Positions 29,886 to 38,501 of a DNA stretch of 64,000 nt are shown here, piece by piece. The DNA is taken from positions 1,736,001 through 1,800,000 of the forward strand of contig NZ_CP088252.1 of assembly GCF_021117385.1 (NCBI RefSeq), given 5' to 3'. Below the pieces are notes generated by a model. That model was not told the DNA's origin, searched no databases, and saw only the letters and a list, made by a program, of their open reading frames with translations. Positions within the stretch are counted from its first letter, which is position 1. The number at the start of each line of letters is the position of its first letter. The DNA is from Frateuria soli (lineage in GTDB: Bacteria; Pseudomonadota; Gammaproteobacteria; Xanthomonadales; Rhodanobacteraceae). Both the position numbers and the translations under genes were made by a program.

Positions 29886-30362
29886 CGCACGATGTTCGAT
29901 CTGGCCCCGCTGCATCGGTCCAGCATCGGGTTCGACCGCATATTCGACATGCTCGAGAACGCCGCCCGGGCCCAGGGGGCGGACAACTGGCCGCCCTACG
30001 ACACGGTCAAGCTGAGCGAGGACCGCTACTGCATCACCATGGCCGTCGCCGGCTTCCGCCGCGACGAGTTGGACATCTCGGTGCAGCCCAACCTGCTGGT
30101 GGTGACCGGCGAGCGCAGGAACGGCGAGCAGGCAGGCGAATACCTGTACCGCGGCATCGCCAGTCGCGCCTTCACGCGCCGCTTCGAGCTCGCGGACCAT
30201 GTGAAGGTCACCGGTGCCAACCTCGCCGACGGCCTACTCACCATCGAACTGGAACGCGAGATCCCCGAGGCCATGCGGCCGCGCCGAATTGCCATCGGCA
30301 CGGCGGGCGGCGATGCCACGCTGGAATCCGGCCCGCGCCAGATCGAGGCTCAGGCGGCCTGA
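29883..30362 (+). CDS. ibpA: Small heat-shock protein Hsp20 (IbpA-like)
   Basis: ATP-independent holdase chaperone of 159 residues. The N-terminus [21 protein letters not shown] is close to IbpA. The alpha-crystallin domain spans about 38-130, with [32 protein letters not shown] and the end motif [12 protein letters not shown] prefer the ATG at 29883 to the one at 29877, because the AGGAGG ribosome binding site is 8 bases from the former and only 2 from the latter. A sigma-32-type promoter and a ROSE-like leader precede it. The tail after residue 130 lacks a clear I-x-I motif but has RIAIG. Confidence 0.95.
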   Translation: MRTMFDLAPLHRSSIGFDRIFDMLENAARAQGADNWPPYDTVKLSEDRYCITMAVAGFRRDELDISVQPNLLVVTGERRNGEQAGEYLYRGIASRAFTRRFELADHVKVTGANLADGLLTIELEREIPEAMRPRRIAIGTAGGDATLESGPRQIEAQAA

Positions 30363-30532
30363 AGCCCAGCCGGCTCCGGACAGCCCTGTCGGAGCCGGGC
30401 GATTGCGGTGATGCTCGGCGGCCTGCCTTGCGGCGGGCCGCCTTCTTCTGCAACGTCCGGCGCTTGGATGGGGAGAGCACGCCCCCATGTTCCCCCACGC
30501 ACCGCCCACGCCGACGCATCCGAGAGGCCGCC

Positions 30533-30994
30533 ATGCCCGACTACCGCAAGACGCCCGAGGCGCTCGCCCGCCTCACCCCCGAGCAGTTCCGCGTGACCCA
30601 GCAGAACGGCACCGAGCGGCCGTTCGACAACGCGTTCAACGACCACCGTGAACCCGGCCTCTACGTCGACGTCGTATCCGGCGAACCGCTGTTCACCTCG
30701 CTGGACAAGTTCGACGGCCACTGCGGCTGGCCCAGTTTCAGCCGCCCGGTCGAGCCGGCGCATGTGGTGGAGAAACGCGACATGAGCCACGGCATGATCC
30801 GTACCGAGGTCCGCTCCAGCCATGGCGACAGCCACCTGGGCCACGTCTTTCCGGACGGGCCGCGCGAAACCGGCGGCCTGCGCTACTGCATCAACTCGGC
30901 CTCGCTGCGTTTCGTCCCGCTCGACGCGCTCGAGCGCGAGGGCTACGGCGAGTACCGCGAACTTTTCGATACGACGAAGGAGGCCCACCGATGA
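30533..30994 (+). CDS. msrB: Peptide-methionine (R)-S-oxide reductase MsrB, zinc-free form
   Basis: Repairs methionine-R-sulfoxide in oxidised proteins; 153 residues. Catalytic Cys119 lies in [11 protein letters not shown], with conserved HCGWPSF (Cys64), [15 protein letters not shown] and the substrate His residues. The two CxxC zinc pairs of E. coli MsrB are absent: the first is replaced by VDVVSG. This matches the zinc-less MsrB subgroup. Start is ATG 30533. It overlaps msrA by 4 bases (30991-30994), forming an msrB-msrA operon next to hsp20, all protein-damage functions. Confidence 0.94.
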   Translation: MPDYRKTPEALARLTPEQFRVTQQNGTERPFDNAFNDHREPGLYVDVVSGEPLFTSLDKFDGHCGWPSFSRPVEPAHVVEKRDMSHGMIRTEVRSSHGDSHLGHVFPDGPRETGGLRYCINSASLRFVPLDALEREGYGEYRELFDTTKEAHR

Positions 30995-31500
30995 GTACCG
31001 AACGCGCCGTCCTCGCCGGCGGCTGCTTCTGGGGCATGCAGGAACTGCTACGCCAGCAGCCGGGCGTGATCTCCACCCGCGTGGGCTATGCCGGCGGCGA
31101 CGTGGCCCACGCCACCTATCGCAACCACGGCACCCACGCCGAGGCCGTGGAGATCGTGTTCGACCCGCAGAGGATCAGCTATCGCCGCCTGCTGGAGTTT
31201 TTCTTCCAGATCCACGACCCGACCACGCCCAATCGCCAGGGCAACGACCGCGGCACCAGCTACCGCTCGGCGATCTACTACACCACCGGGGAGCAGGAGC
31301 GCGTGGCCAGGGAGACCCTGGCCGATGTCGACGCCTCGGGCCTGTGGCCCGGCAAGGCAGTGACCGAGGTCGAGCCCGCCGGCGATTTCTGGGAGGCCGA
31401 GCCGGAGCACCAGGACTATCTGCAGCACTACCCCACCGGCTACACCTGCCACTTCGTGCGGCCGGAGTGGAAGCTGCCCCGGCGCGCCGAGGCCGGCTGA
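30991..31500 (+). CDS. msrA: Peptide-methionine (S)-S-oxide reductase MsrA
   Basis: Reduces methionine-S-sulfoxide; 169 residues. Signature GGCFWGMQE carries catalytic Cys12, followed by [21 protein letters not shown] and the conserved [23 protein letters not shown] lies near the end, with a Cys that may act in recycling. ATG 30991 has AAGGAGG upstream and overlaps the msrB stop. Confidence 0.96.
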   Translation: MSTERAVLAGGCFWGMQELLRQQPGVISTRVGYAGGDVAHATYRNHGTHAEAVEIVFDPQRISYRRLLEFFFQIHDPTTPNRQGNDRGTSYRSAIYYTTGEQERVARETLADVDASGLWPGKAVTEVEPAGDFWEAEPEHQDYLQHYPTGYTCHFVRPEWKLPRRAEAG

Positions 31501-31953
31501 CGGCACAGCGGATGGCGGTCGCGCGCCGGGCGCGCTCCTGCGGCCTCGCGCGACCTGCCTATCCTCCCGCTCGCTGTGGGGCGCCCCCTGCGCGCGCCCC
31601 GGACCCCTGCCCACTTCGACTGCCGGACTCGCGCCCGGCATGACGCGCCAGCCCTTTCCCGTGCGGGCCGCCACCGGGGGCTTGCCACTGCACTCAAGAC
31701 GGTGGCGATCGGCATCCTGTGCGGCCCTCCAGAGCGCTGCGGCCAGCCTGGAGTTCGTGGTGCTGTTCAACGCCGGTGACCCGAGCCAGCAGCCGGGACG
31801 TCGGACCAGGCATGGCCAGCCGGTGCCGCCGGAGGGAAGAAAATTCGGGCTGGAGCCACCGCTCGCCCCATCGCACCTGAATACGGCCGCCGTGTCGATT
31901 TCCCGCGCCCCGGATCGTCGACATGAGGCAACCCCGCCAGAGGAGCCCATGCC
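31501..31953. other. Gene-free stretch between msrA and DUF1428
   Basis: About 450 bases with no supportable gene. Open frames on the minus strand lack starts with ribosome binding sites. No clear promoter was picked out, though DUF1428 must be transcribed from within or before it. Confidence 0.5.
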
Positions 31954-32313
31954 ATGTCCTACATCGACGGTTTCGTGATCGCCGTGCCCGCGGCCAACCG
32001 GGAGAAGTTCATCGAGCACGCCAGCACTTTCGACGCCTGCTTTCTCGAATACGGCGCCACGCGCGTGATCGAATGCTGGGGGGATGACGTCCCCGAGGGC
32101 AAGCTCACCGACTTCCGCCGTGCCGTGCAGGCGACGCCGGAGGAAGCGGTGGTGTTCTCCTGGATCGAATGGCCCGACAAGGCCACGCGCGATGCCGGCA
32201 TGGAAAAGATGATGAAGGACCCGCGCCTGAGCCCGGAGAACAGCCCGATGCCATTCGACGGCAAGCGGATGATCTTCGGCGGGTTTGCGCCAGTGGTGGA
32301 GTTGGGCCGCTGA
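31954..32313 (+). CDS. DUF1428 family protein
   Basis: A 119-residue ferredoxin-like-fold protein of unknown function. The N-terminus MSYIDGFVIAVPAANRE is characteristic of DUF1428. So are ATRVIECWGDDVPEG, FSWIEWPDKATRDAGMEKMM and FDGKRMIFGGFAPVVE near the C-terminus. ATG 31954 has AGAGGAG upstream. The family is related to dimeric alpha-beta barrel proteins. It converges on the peptide transporter gene, 48 bases away. Confidence 0.92.
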   Translation: MSYIDGFVIAVPAANREKFIEHASTFDACFLEYGATRVIECWGDDVPEGKLTDFRRAVQATPEEAVVFSWIEWPDKATRDAGMEKMMKDPRLSPENSPMPFDGKRMIFGGFAPVVELGR

Positions 32314-32361
32314 GGTGCGGGCGTCCGCCCCGGACTCCCCCATCCGCCGTGCCCCGGTCCA

Positions 32362-33915
32362 TCACGCCGCCCGGTAATAATCCCGCTCGCGGTAACGACG
32401 CGCGTACAAGCCGAACGCCAGCGCCGCCAACAGCGCGAACGCGGCAAAGAAGAACATCTGGAACGCCACCGTGCTCAACCCGGTGCGCGCGATCGAATCG
32501 GTCACCGCGTCGTTGCGCACGGCGGCATTCGCGAGCAGTACCCACAGGTTGCCGATCGTGGTGGTGAGGTTCCAGAAACTCATCACCACGCCCTTCATGG
32601 AGGCCGGCGCCTGGCTGTAGGCGAACTCCAGTCCGGTCGCCGAGACGAGCACCTCGCCGAAGGTGAGCAAGGCATACGGCAGCACCTGCCACGCGATGGA
32701 AAGTGCATCGCCCCCGTCGAGCGCCAGCTGCAGTCCGCCGACCACGATCCACGCCAGGCCGCTGAAGGCGATGCCCGCGGTCATGCGGCGCAGCGCGGTG
32801 GGCGCATACCCCAGCCGCCGCAGTAGCGGATAAAGCACCAGGTTGTTGAAGGGGATCAGCAGCATCACCAGCATCGGGTTGAGCGCCTGCATCTGCGCCG
32901 GATGGAACCAGTCCGGCATGCTCATGCGCCCGCCCTGCACCACCCAGGTCGATGCCTTCTGGTCGAACAGCGAGAAGAACGGCGTGGTCAGCGCGAAGAT
33001 CACCAGCACACGCAGCACGTTGCGTGCGCCCTCCACCGCCGCATCCGGGTGCGCGCCGCGGGCGCGGTCCATCTGCATCCATGCACCGCCACCGATGCCG
33101 GCGATCGCCGCGACCAGCGCGATGCAGGCGGCAATGACGAAACCCAGGCTCGGGATCAATCCGGAGGAGGCCAGCGCCACGAGCACGCCGGCACCCGCCA
33201 CCCACAACCCGGGCCGCGCCTGCCCCGGCCGGTGGCTTAGCAGCGCCGTAAGCACGACCCGCGAGAACGCGTCCTGCTCCGGCGGCGCCGGCGGCACCAT
33301 CACGTACTGGTGCCGTCCCAGCCAGAACACCACCGTGGCGACGAACATGAGCGCGCCGGGAATGCCGAACGCCACCGCCGCGCCGAACTGGCGCAGGAAG
33401 ATCGGCATCAGCAGCGAGGCGAAGAACGAACCGAAGTTGATGATCCAGTAGAAGGCATCGAACACCACCTTGGCCATGAGCTTGTTCGACTGGTCGAACT
33501 GGTCGCCCACGAACGACGCGACCAGCGGCTTGATGCCGCCGGCGCCCAGCGCGATGAGCCCCAGGCCGATGAAGAAGCCCACGCGATGATCCTCGAACAC
33601 CGCCAGGCAGGCATGGCCAAGGCAATAGACCAGGCTCATCCACAGCACCGTGTGGTACTTGCCGAAGAAGCGGTCGGCGATCCAGCCACCCAGCAGCGGG
33701 AAGAAATACACGCCGATGACGAAGCTGTGGAACACGTCCTTGGCCGCCAGCGTGCGCTCGGCCTCGGGCATGTAGGCCAGCAGGCTGCTGATCAGGAACG
33801 GCGTGAGGATGTTGCGCATCCCGTAGAAGGAGAAGCGCTCGCATCCCTCGTTGCCGATGATGAAACCGATCTGCCGCGGCACGCGGCCGCGCGGGTCGTG
33901 GGTGGTGGCGCTCAT
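32362..33915 (-). CDS. POT-family proton-coupled di/tripeptide transporter
   Basis: A 517-residue major-facilitator protein with 12-14 membrane helices. The POT proton-binding motif appears as NEGCERFSFYGMRNILTPFL in helix 1. Other family signatures are GGWIADRFFGKYHTVLWMS, GLGLIALGAGGIKPLVASFVGDQF and FYWIINFGSFFA. It imports short peptides with protons. Start is ATG 33915 with AAGGAG upstream. No peptidase gene is adjacent. Confidence 0.94.
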   Translation of the reverse strand: MSATTHDPRGRVPRQIGFIIGNEGCERFSFYGMRNILTPFLISSLLAYMPEAERTLAAKDVFHSFVIGVYFFPLLGGWIADRFFGKYHTVLWMSLVYCLGHACLAVFEDHRVGFFIGLGLIALGAGGIKPLVASFVGDQFDQSNKLMAKVVFDAFYWIINFGSFFASLLMPIFLRQFGAAVAFGIPGALMFVATVVFWLGRHQYVMVPPAPPEQDAFSRVVLTALLSHRPGQARPGLWVAGAGVLVALASSGLIPSLGFVIAACIALVAAIAGIGGGAWMQMDRARGAHPDAAVEGARNVLRVLVIFALTTPFFSLFDQKASTWVVQGGRMSMPDWFHPAQMQALNPMLVMLLIPFNNLVLYPLLRRLGYAPTALRRMTAGIAFSGLAWIVVGGLQLALDGGDALSIAWQVLPYALLTFGEVLVSATGLEFAYSQAPASMKGVVMSFWNLTTTIGNLWVLLANAAVRNDAVTDSIARTGLSTVAFQMFFFAAFALLAALAFGLYARRYRERDYYRAA

Positions 33916-34027
33916 CCGGACTCCTTGGTCGGGAGGGCCACCGCCGGCGCCCCCCAACGCCCGACTGTAGCAAGAAGCTCCGGCGATCCGGGCGCGTGTC
34001 CGGCAGCGCCCGGGCCAAAGGTGCCGC

Positions 34028-34483
34028 CTACTTGGCCGGCGCCATGACGGCCTTGAGCTTGTCGTTGTCCAGGTACTTGCTGAAGCCGGCAAAGCCGGCT
34101 GTGACGTGCGGCTCGGACATCAGCCCGCGCATCGCCACCTGGCCCAGCGTGCCGAAGCTGGTTTCGATCGCCTGTGGACCCTCGTACTGCACGGCGTCGT
34201 GGGTCTGCTTGCCGCAGCTGTCGGTCATCAACCGAACCATCAGCCCGGCCATGTCGCGGTCGGCCTTGTCGCGCTCGGTGTTGCCGACCTGTGAAATGTC
34301 GCTGACCGCCGGGTGCAGCGCCGCCACCAGGAAGATCCAGCGCACGAGCTGGATGCGGTCCTGTTCGGAGGTGTGCGCCACGAGGCAGCGCCCGAGGTCG
34401 TCCGTGTAGATGCCACCATGGCTTGCCTGGCTGGCCATCAGGTCCACGCCCATGGCCATCGCCTTTACGAAATGACGGTTCAT
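34028..34483 (-). CDS. Hypothetical protein, 151 residues
   Basis: From the ATG at 34483 the protein begins MNRHFVKAMAMGVDLMASQA. Recognisable stretches are DRIQLVRWIFLVAALHPAVSD, RLMTDSCGKQTHDAVQYEG and FGTLGQVAMRGLMSEP. I do not recognise a named family. It has no clear membrane helix; the composition suggests a soluble helical protein. It lies alone between the peptide transporter and a channel-gene remnant. Confidence 0.6.
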   Translation of the reverse strand: MNRHFVKAMAMGVDLMASQASHGGIYTDDLGRCLVAHTSEQDRIQLVRWIFLVAALHPAVSDISQVGNTERDKADRDMAGLMVRLMTDSCGKQTHDAVQYEGPQAIETSFGTLGQVAMRGLMSEPHVTAGFAGFSKYLDNDKLKAVMAPAK

Positions 34484-34558
34484 GCATTCCCCTGTCGCCC
34501 TTGCGGGCCCGCGTGGCCATGGCCCGACCATCGCGCCACCCGTTGCCAGCGGGCTGGA

Positions 34559-34711
34559 TTATGCGGCAAGCGGGCGCGGGCAATCCGCTGGCCGTTCAGG
34601 CGTCCTTGCCGCCGGCGAGCTGCCGTGCGGAACCTTCAGCTCCAGCGCCATGATCGCGATGATGATGGCGATCACGCCGTCGCTGAAGGCTTCCAGCCGG
34701 CCCTTGCCCAT
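34559..34711 (-). pseudogene. Truncated TMEM175/DUF1211-type potassium channel gene
   Basis: The first 30 codons read MGKGRLEAFSDGVIAIIIAI followed by MALELKVPHG. This is the near-invariant first helix (FSDGVxAI filter motif) of bacterial TMEM175 channels. After codon 31 the similarity stops and the frame runs 20 codons into unrelated Pro/Arg-rich sequence. Normal members have about 200 residues and six helices, so more than 80% is missing. The breakpoint lies near 34620. A 50-residue peptide could still be made, but not a channel. Confidence 0.75.
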
Positions 34712-35290
34712 GCCGGGCGTTGCCCATGGCGTTTGCCGGCTTCCATCCGTTTCTCCTGCGCGGCCTGGCCGGTCACCGCGAGCGTGGTTGCCCGCGGCCT
34801 CTATCAAGAAGACGCCCGCGGCACGGCTGCACGCGGCATCCTCCGGCCCTTTCCAGCCCCGGCACGCGAGCAAGCAGGCGAGGCGGCAATCCACCTCCTC
34901 GTTTGCGTCCGCCTCGGCTTCTCGACGGACCGCAGGGCACATGTGCGGTCACGCCGACCCCGTGGCTCGCGGGGATCCGCCGCTACCTGCCCTCGGCGAT
35001 ACCAGCCAGGCACCCGCCTGCCCTGCGCCTGCTCTGATCACCAGTCTGCTTGCGTCTTGCCATGGGCCGGATGCAGCTCGTCTAGACGGGGCTGTCATCG
35101 CCACTGCTTCATGCTGCTCCCATCATGGCGCATGACGGAATGGACGGCCAAGCCGCAGGGCAGCGCACCTTGCCCGCGGCCACAGGCGGCGGAGAACGCC
35201 ACGAGACAAAGGGCATCACCGGCACCGTGGCGCGGCGGGAACACAGGGAGGGTGCGCACGGGCACCGCCGGTCCATACGAGGAGGCGCGG
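34712..35290. other. Gene-free stretch beside the channel remnant
   Basis: About 580 bases without a supportable gene or remnant. I looked for further TMEM175 helices here and found none. Confidence 0.5.
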
Positions 35291-36004
35291 ATGAACACAC
35301 CCAAGGACAGCAGCTACCCTCCCTCTTCCGGCGGGCAGGCCACTGAACCTGGCGTCGGCGATGGCGCGGAAGACATGGCCGGGAGGGTGCGCACCGAAGG
35401 CCAGGAGCAGGTGCAGCACTACCTCGATGCCGCCGCGGACAAGGTGGACACGCTCGCCGCCACCGTCAGGGCTGCCGCCGCGGAAATGCGCGATGACGAC
35501 GTCGCGCATCTGTCGCGGCACGTCTCGGACATGGCCGGGAGTCTCGGGCGCATGGCCGACGGGCTGCGCGAGAAAAGCGCCGACGAGATTCTGCACGACG
35601 TCCGCCGCATCGCGCGCGAGAACCCCACGTTGTTCATCGCCGGCAGCATCGCGATCGGCTTTGGCCTGAGCCGCTTCGCGCGCGCCTCGGCCGGCCAGGC
35701 CGCGGATAGCGAGCGGCGTTCGTTCCATGGCGCGCGCGAGTCGCTGATGCACCAGAAGGACCGTGCCGTGCAGGGCTACAACAATCTGTTGCGCGACAAC
35801 CCGCCGGCGCTGGGCGCCATGGATATCGCCATCGGCGCCTTGCTCGGTGCCGCCCTGCCCTCAACCGAGCCTGAAAACCGGCTGATGGGCGAGGCCAGCG
35901 ACAGCCTCGCCGGAGAGGCCAGGGAAGCAGTGCGGACCGGCGCCGACAAGGCGCGCGACGTCATGCACGACATGGGCGAGCCGAAGGACAACGTGCGGCA
36001 CTGA
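35291..36004 (+). CDS. Putative stress-associated single-span membrane protein
   Basis: A 237-residue hydrophilic protein with a long helical N-terminal half (about 40-110; EQVQHYLDAAADKVDTLAAT, ADEILHDVRRIARENPT). One hydrophobic segment follows (PTLFIAGSIAIGFGLSRFA). A second weak one near 180 is rich in Ala and Gly (MDIAIGALLGAALP). The pattern resembles DUF3618-like or nutrient-deprivation-induced proteins known from Rhizobium. That is a resemblance of architecture and not proof. ATG 35291 has GAGGAGG upstream. Confidence 0.65.
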   Translation: MNTPKDSSYPPSSGGQATEPGVGDGAEDMAGRVRTEGQEQVQHYLDAAADKVDTLAATVRAAAAEMRDDDVAHLSRHVSDMAGSLGRMADGLREKSADEILHDVRRIARENPTLFIAGSIAIGFGLSRFARASAGQAADSERRSFHGARESLMHQKDRAVQGYNNLLRDNPPALGAMDIAIGALLGAALPSTEPENRLMGEASDSLAGEAREAVRTGADKARDVMHDMGEPKDNVRH

Positions 36005-36486
36005 GCACGCTCGGACGGAGCCGGCATCACCGCTGCAACGCACTCCGCCCGAACCGTCACCCGCCTGTCGGCACCCTCTCCCGGAGAGGCGAGGGGTCTG
36101 GGGAGAGGGTCCGGTTCTCGAGCTTGAGGGAGCCGCTTCGACCCCTGCGGGCTGCGCCCAGCGGGAGCGGTCCAAAGAGAGCCGTTAACGCTGAGCGTAG
36201 CGCGGCGGAGTCGAAGGGCACTCCGCCACCGCCGCCACGCAGGCAGGAAACCATCTCCGGCCGCAAGGAGATTCGGGTGAGACTTGAGGCATGCGCTTTC
36301 GACTTCGTGCCGCGCGCCAGGCTCAGCGCGAACGGTCCAGGGAAGCCTTGCCGCTGCCGTCACCCATGCGGCAAGGCGCATGGGTGACTCGAGGGCGAAC
36401 CTCGATGAGCGCAGGCACATGAGCACGGATCTCCGGGCGGACGTGGGCAACCGCCCGGCGAGTGCGTTGGCCAATAATGGAAATAC
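36005..36486. other. Gene-free stretch with palindromic repeats
   Basis: About 480 bases without a gene. It contains a CCCTCTCCCGGAGAGG-type element (36077-36110) and the imperfect inverted repeat annotated at 36136-36216. Confidence 0.5.
36136..36216. repeat. Imperfect inverted repeat (CTTCGAC...GTCGAAG)
   Basis: CTTCGACCCCTGCGGGCTGC continuing GCCCAGCG on the left is mirrored by CGCTGAGCGTAGCGCGGCGG continuing AGTCGAAG on the right. The arms are about 28 bases with several mismatches and about 25 bases between. CGCTGAGCGTAGC...GTCGAAG is a motif I know as a dispersed intergenic repeat in many GC-rich bacteria. Confidence 0.6.
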
Positions 36487-36939
36487 CTAGCTGGAATGAT
36501 CCAGGATGATCTTCCAGCCTCCGGCGGTCTTCTCCCAGAGCAGCGAATAGACGCCGTCGTCCTGCGCGACCTCGCCATGCTCGCTGCGATCCAGGTGGAA
36601 GCGTCCCGTGACCACGGCGTAGCGCGCCTCGCCCTCCGCACACGGCAGCAGTCGCACGTCCACGTCCGAGAACGTGAGCCGGCCCATCTGCGCCTTGTTC
36701 GCGTAGTGCTTGCGGTAGCTGGCCAGGATCGCCTGGTAACCCTTGCGCACCGTGCTGCCCACGAAGGTGGTGTCCGGTGCGTCCTTGTAGCCGCGCATGA
36801 AGGTTTCCACGTCGCCGCGGTTCCATGCGGCCTGCTGGTCGGTGAGCACCTGGCGGATGGCGGCGGCATCGTCGGTCGCGCCCATCGCGGGCGCAGCGAC
36901 GATCAACAGGACAAGGACGACCCAGCGTGACAGCTTCAT
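36487..36939 (-). CDS. Exported NTF2-like (SnoaL/DUF4440-type) protein
   Basis: A 150-residue protein with a signal peptide (MKLSRWVVLVLLIVAAPAMG, cleavage near AMGA). The cystatin/NTF2-like domain follows: AIRQVLTDQQAAWNRGDVET, FMRGYKDAPDTTFVGS, ARYAVVTGRFHLDR and the final strand GGWKIILDHSS. Proteins of this type often act as small-molecule binding or accessory proteins; the role here is unknown. ATG 36939 has GGAG upstream. Confidence 0.82.
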   Translation of the reverse strand: MKLSRWVVLVLLIVAAPAMGATDDAAAIRQVLTDQQAAWNRGDVETFMRGYKDAPDTTFVGSTVRKGYQAILASYRKHYANKAQMGRLTFSDVDVRLLPCAEGEARYAVVTGRFHLDRSEHGEVAQDDGVYSLLWEKTAGGWKIILDHSS

Positions 36940-36972
36940 CGCGTACTCCGTGGTGACCGGGATCCTTGCAGC

Positions 36973-37833
36973 TTAATCGCTGCGGAGCCCGGCGGAGTGG
37001 AATACGGCCACGCGGTCGGCCCTCGTCGGTCCCACCGCGCGCAGCCACGCCTCACCCGCGACGAAGCGCGTGCAGGGACCGAAAGTGCACACCTTGATCG
37101 GGCGCCGCATGCCTTCATCGCGCAGCGCATCCAGCACCGTGCGAAGCACCGATCCCGCGAACGGGGTGTACAGGAAAAACACCGTGCCGGCGGACAGGTC
37201 GGCGTCGCGTGCGTCCCGCGCCAGGAACCGGACATCGTGCAGCCCCAGCGCGCGCGCCGCACGCCGTGCGACCTGGACATGCGACGGTTGCCATTCCACC
37301 CCGACGGCACGGGCGCCGGTGCAGATCGATGCCAGCATCGGCACGTGTCCGAGTCCGGAGCCGAGGTCGACCAGGACGTCGCGCGGACCGGGACGACCGC
37401 GCGCGAGCATGTCCAGCACGTGGCGCGCGGGCGTCGGCTGGTAGAACACCATCTCCGGCTCCAGCGGCAGCGATCCCGACCCCGGGTCTTCCAGCCGCAA
37501 GACGCCGGCAAGCAGTTCGTCGAGTGCGTCGTAGCCCTCGCCCTCGATGGGACCCGGGTCCTCCTGTTGCCAACGCCGGAAGAGCGCGGGCCCGTGCCCG
37601 CCCCGGATCGCCGCACGCAGGCGCCGGTAGAGCGCGGCGTCGGCCCGCTCCACCCGGGCGCGCAGCGCCTGCGCGCGCGCGGCCGCATCACCTGCGCCGG
37701 CACCCTCGAGAACGGGGAAAAGGCGCTCGAGCCAATCCAGAACTTCAGCGCGCGAGCGCCATCGGTCCGGCGCCTCGAGCGAGCCGTCGCGGGCCAGTTC
37801 ATCGAGCCTGGCGTGGATGCAGTCGGCAGTCAT
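36973..37833 (-). CDS. SAM-dependent methyltransferase-like protein
   Basis: A 286-residue protein. After about 130 residues of helical N-terminal domain there is a class I methyltransferase core: DVLVDLGSGLGHVPMLASIC (motif I), ARAVGVEWQPSHVQVARRAA (motif II) and ARDADLSAGTVFFLYTPFAG. Substrate is unknown. I chose ATG 37833, whose ribosome binding site is weak. The longer open frame upstream overlaps the DUF2938 gene in another frame. It lies between the NTF2-like gene and DUF2938 on the same strand. Confidence 0.8.
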   Translation of the reverse strand: MTADCIHARLDELARDGSLEAPDRWRSRAEVLDWLERLFPVLEGAGAGDAAARAQALRARVERADAALYRRLRAAIRGGHGPALFRRWQQEDPGPIEGEGYDALDELLAGVLRLEDPGSGSLPLEPEMVFYQPTPARHVLDMLARGRPGPRDVLVDLGSGLGHVPMLASICTGARAVGVEWQPSHVQVARRAARALGLHDVRFLARDARDADLSAGTVFFLYTPFAGSVLRTVLDALRDEGMRRPIKVCTFGPCTRFVAGEAWLRAVGPTRADRVAVFHSAGLRSD

Positions 37834-37895
37834 CTGCCAAGCATGGCAGCCGGGGCGATGCCCCGCGAACTCCTCCGCGTCCCGGGAGAGCACCG

Positions 37896-38405
37896 CTAGC
37901 CCGCCAACCGTAACAGCATCACCCAGGTCTCGCCCGCCAGATACAGGCCCAGGCCGAATGCCAGGTGGGTAACCAGGCTGCGCCGACGCGCCACGCCGGG
38001 ACGCGGCGTCCGCGAGGCGGCGATGCCCGCGCCGAGCGCGGGCTGCAGGACCAGGAACGGCGCCAGCACACTGGCCAGTCCCACCGCCAGGGCGGGGCCG
38101 GGCGATGGCGCGTGCGCCCACCTGACGCCGGCCACCCCGAGCAGCACGGCGGCGATGCCGATACCGATCGCATAATGCGCCGTCCAGCCGAGCATGCGCT
38201 CGCAGGCCACCCGCGGTGCGTCCTTGATCGCGTCGTGGCGCAGGCGTCCGCGTACCAGATGACCGAGCCAGCGACCGACCATCGCATAGTCCAGCACCGG
38301 CACGCCGATAAGGCGCTTCTGGCTCAGCCACCAGGCATCCATGACGAGGGTGGCGCCGATGCCCACCACGGCGGCGTGGAACAGAAAGTGCGCGAGCTCA
38401 GCCAC
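37896..38405 (-). CDS. DUF2938 family integral membrane protein
   Basis: A 169-residue protein with four or five membrane helices (about 5-25, 75-97, 103-125, 143-165). It matches DUF2938, recognised from AVVGIGATLVMDAWWLSQKR, YAMVGRWLGHLVRGRLRHDA and GWTAHYAIGIG. Function is unknown. It starts with GTG at 38405 and is divergent from a MerR-type regulator. The shared palindrome between them suggests direct control. Confidence 0.85.
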   Translation of the reverse strand: MAELAHFLFHAAVVGIGATLVMDAWWLSQKRLIGVPVLDYAMVGRWLGHLVRGRLRHDAIKDAPRVACERMLGWTAHYAIGIGIAAVLLGVAGVRWAHAPSPGPALAVGLASVLAPFLVLQPALGAGIAASRTPRPGVARRRSLVTHLAFGLGLYLAGETWVMLLRLAG

Positions 38406-38476
38406 GGCCTGGCCCCGGCAATTGCTGTTGCGTCGTCATCCGGCTTGCCCCCCGAGCGCGATGGGAAGAGCCTACG

Positions 38477-38496
38477 ACCTCAAGTCGACTTGAGGT
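38477..38496. promoter_or_regulatory. SoxR/MerR-type operator between DUF2938 and merR genes
   Basis: A perfect 20-base palindrome, ACCTCAAGTCGACTTGAGGT. It is nearly the same as the SoxR box known from E. coli (CCTCAAGTTAACTTGAGG). On the minus strand it lies between TTGACC (-35) and TAGGCT (-10) with a 19-base spacer, the elongated spacing MerR activators correct by twisting DNA. The promoter therefore points to the DUF2938 gene. Confidence 0.8.
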
Positions 38497-38501
38497 CAAG
38501 C

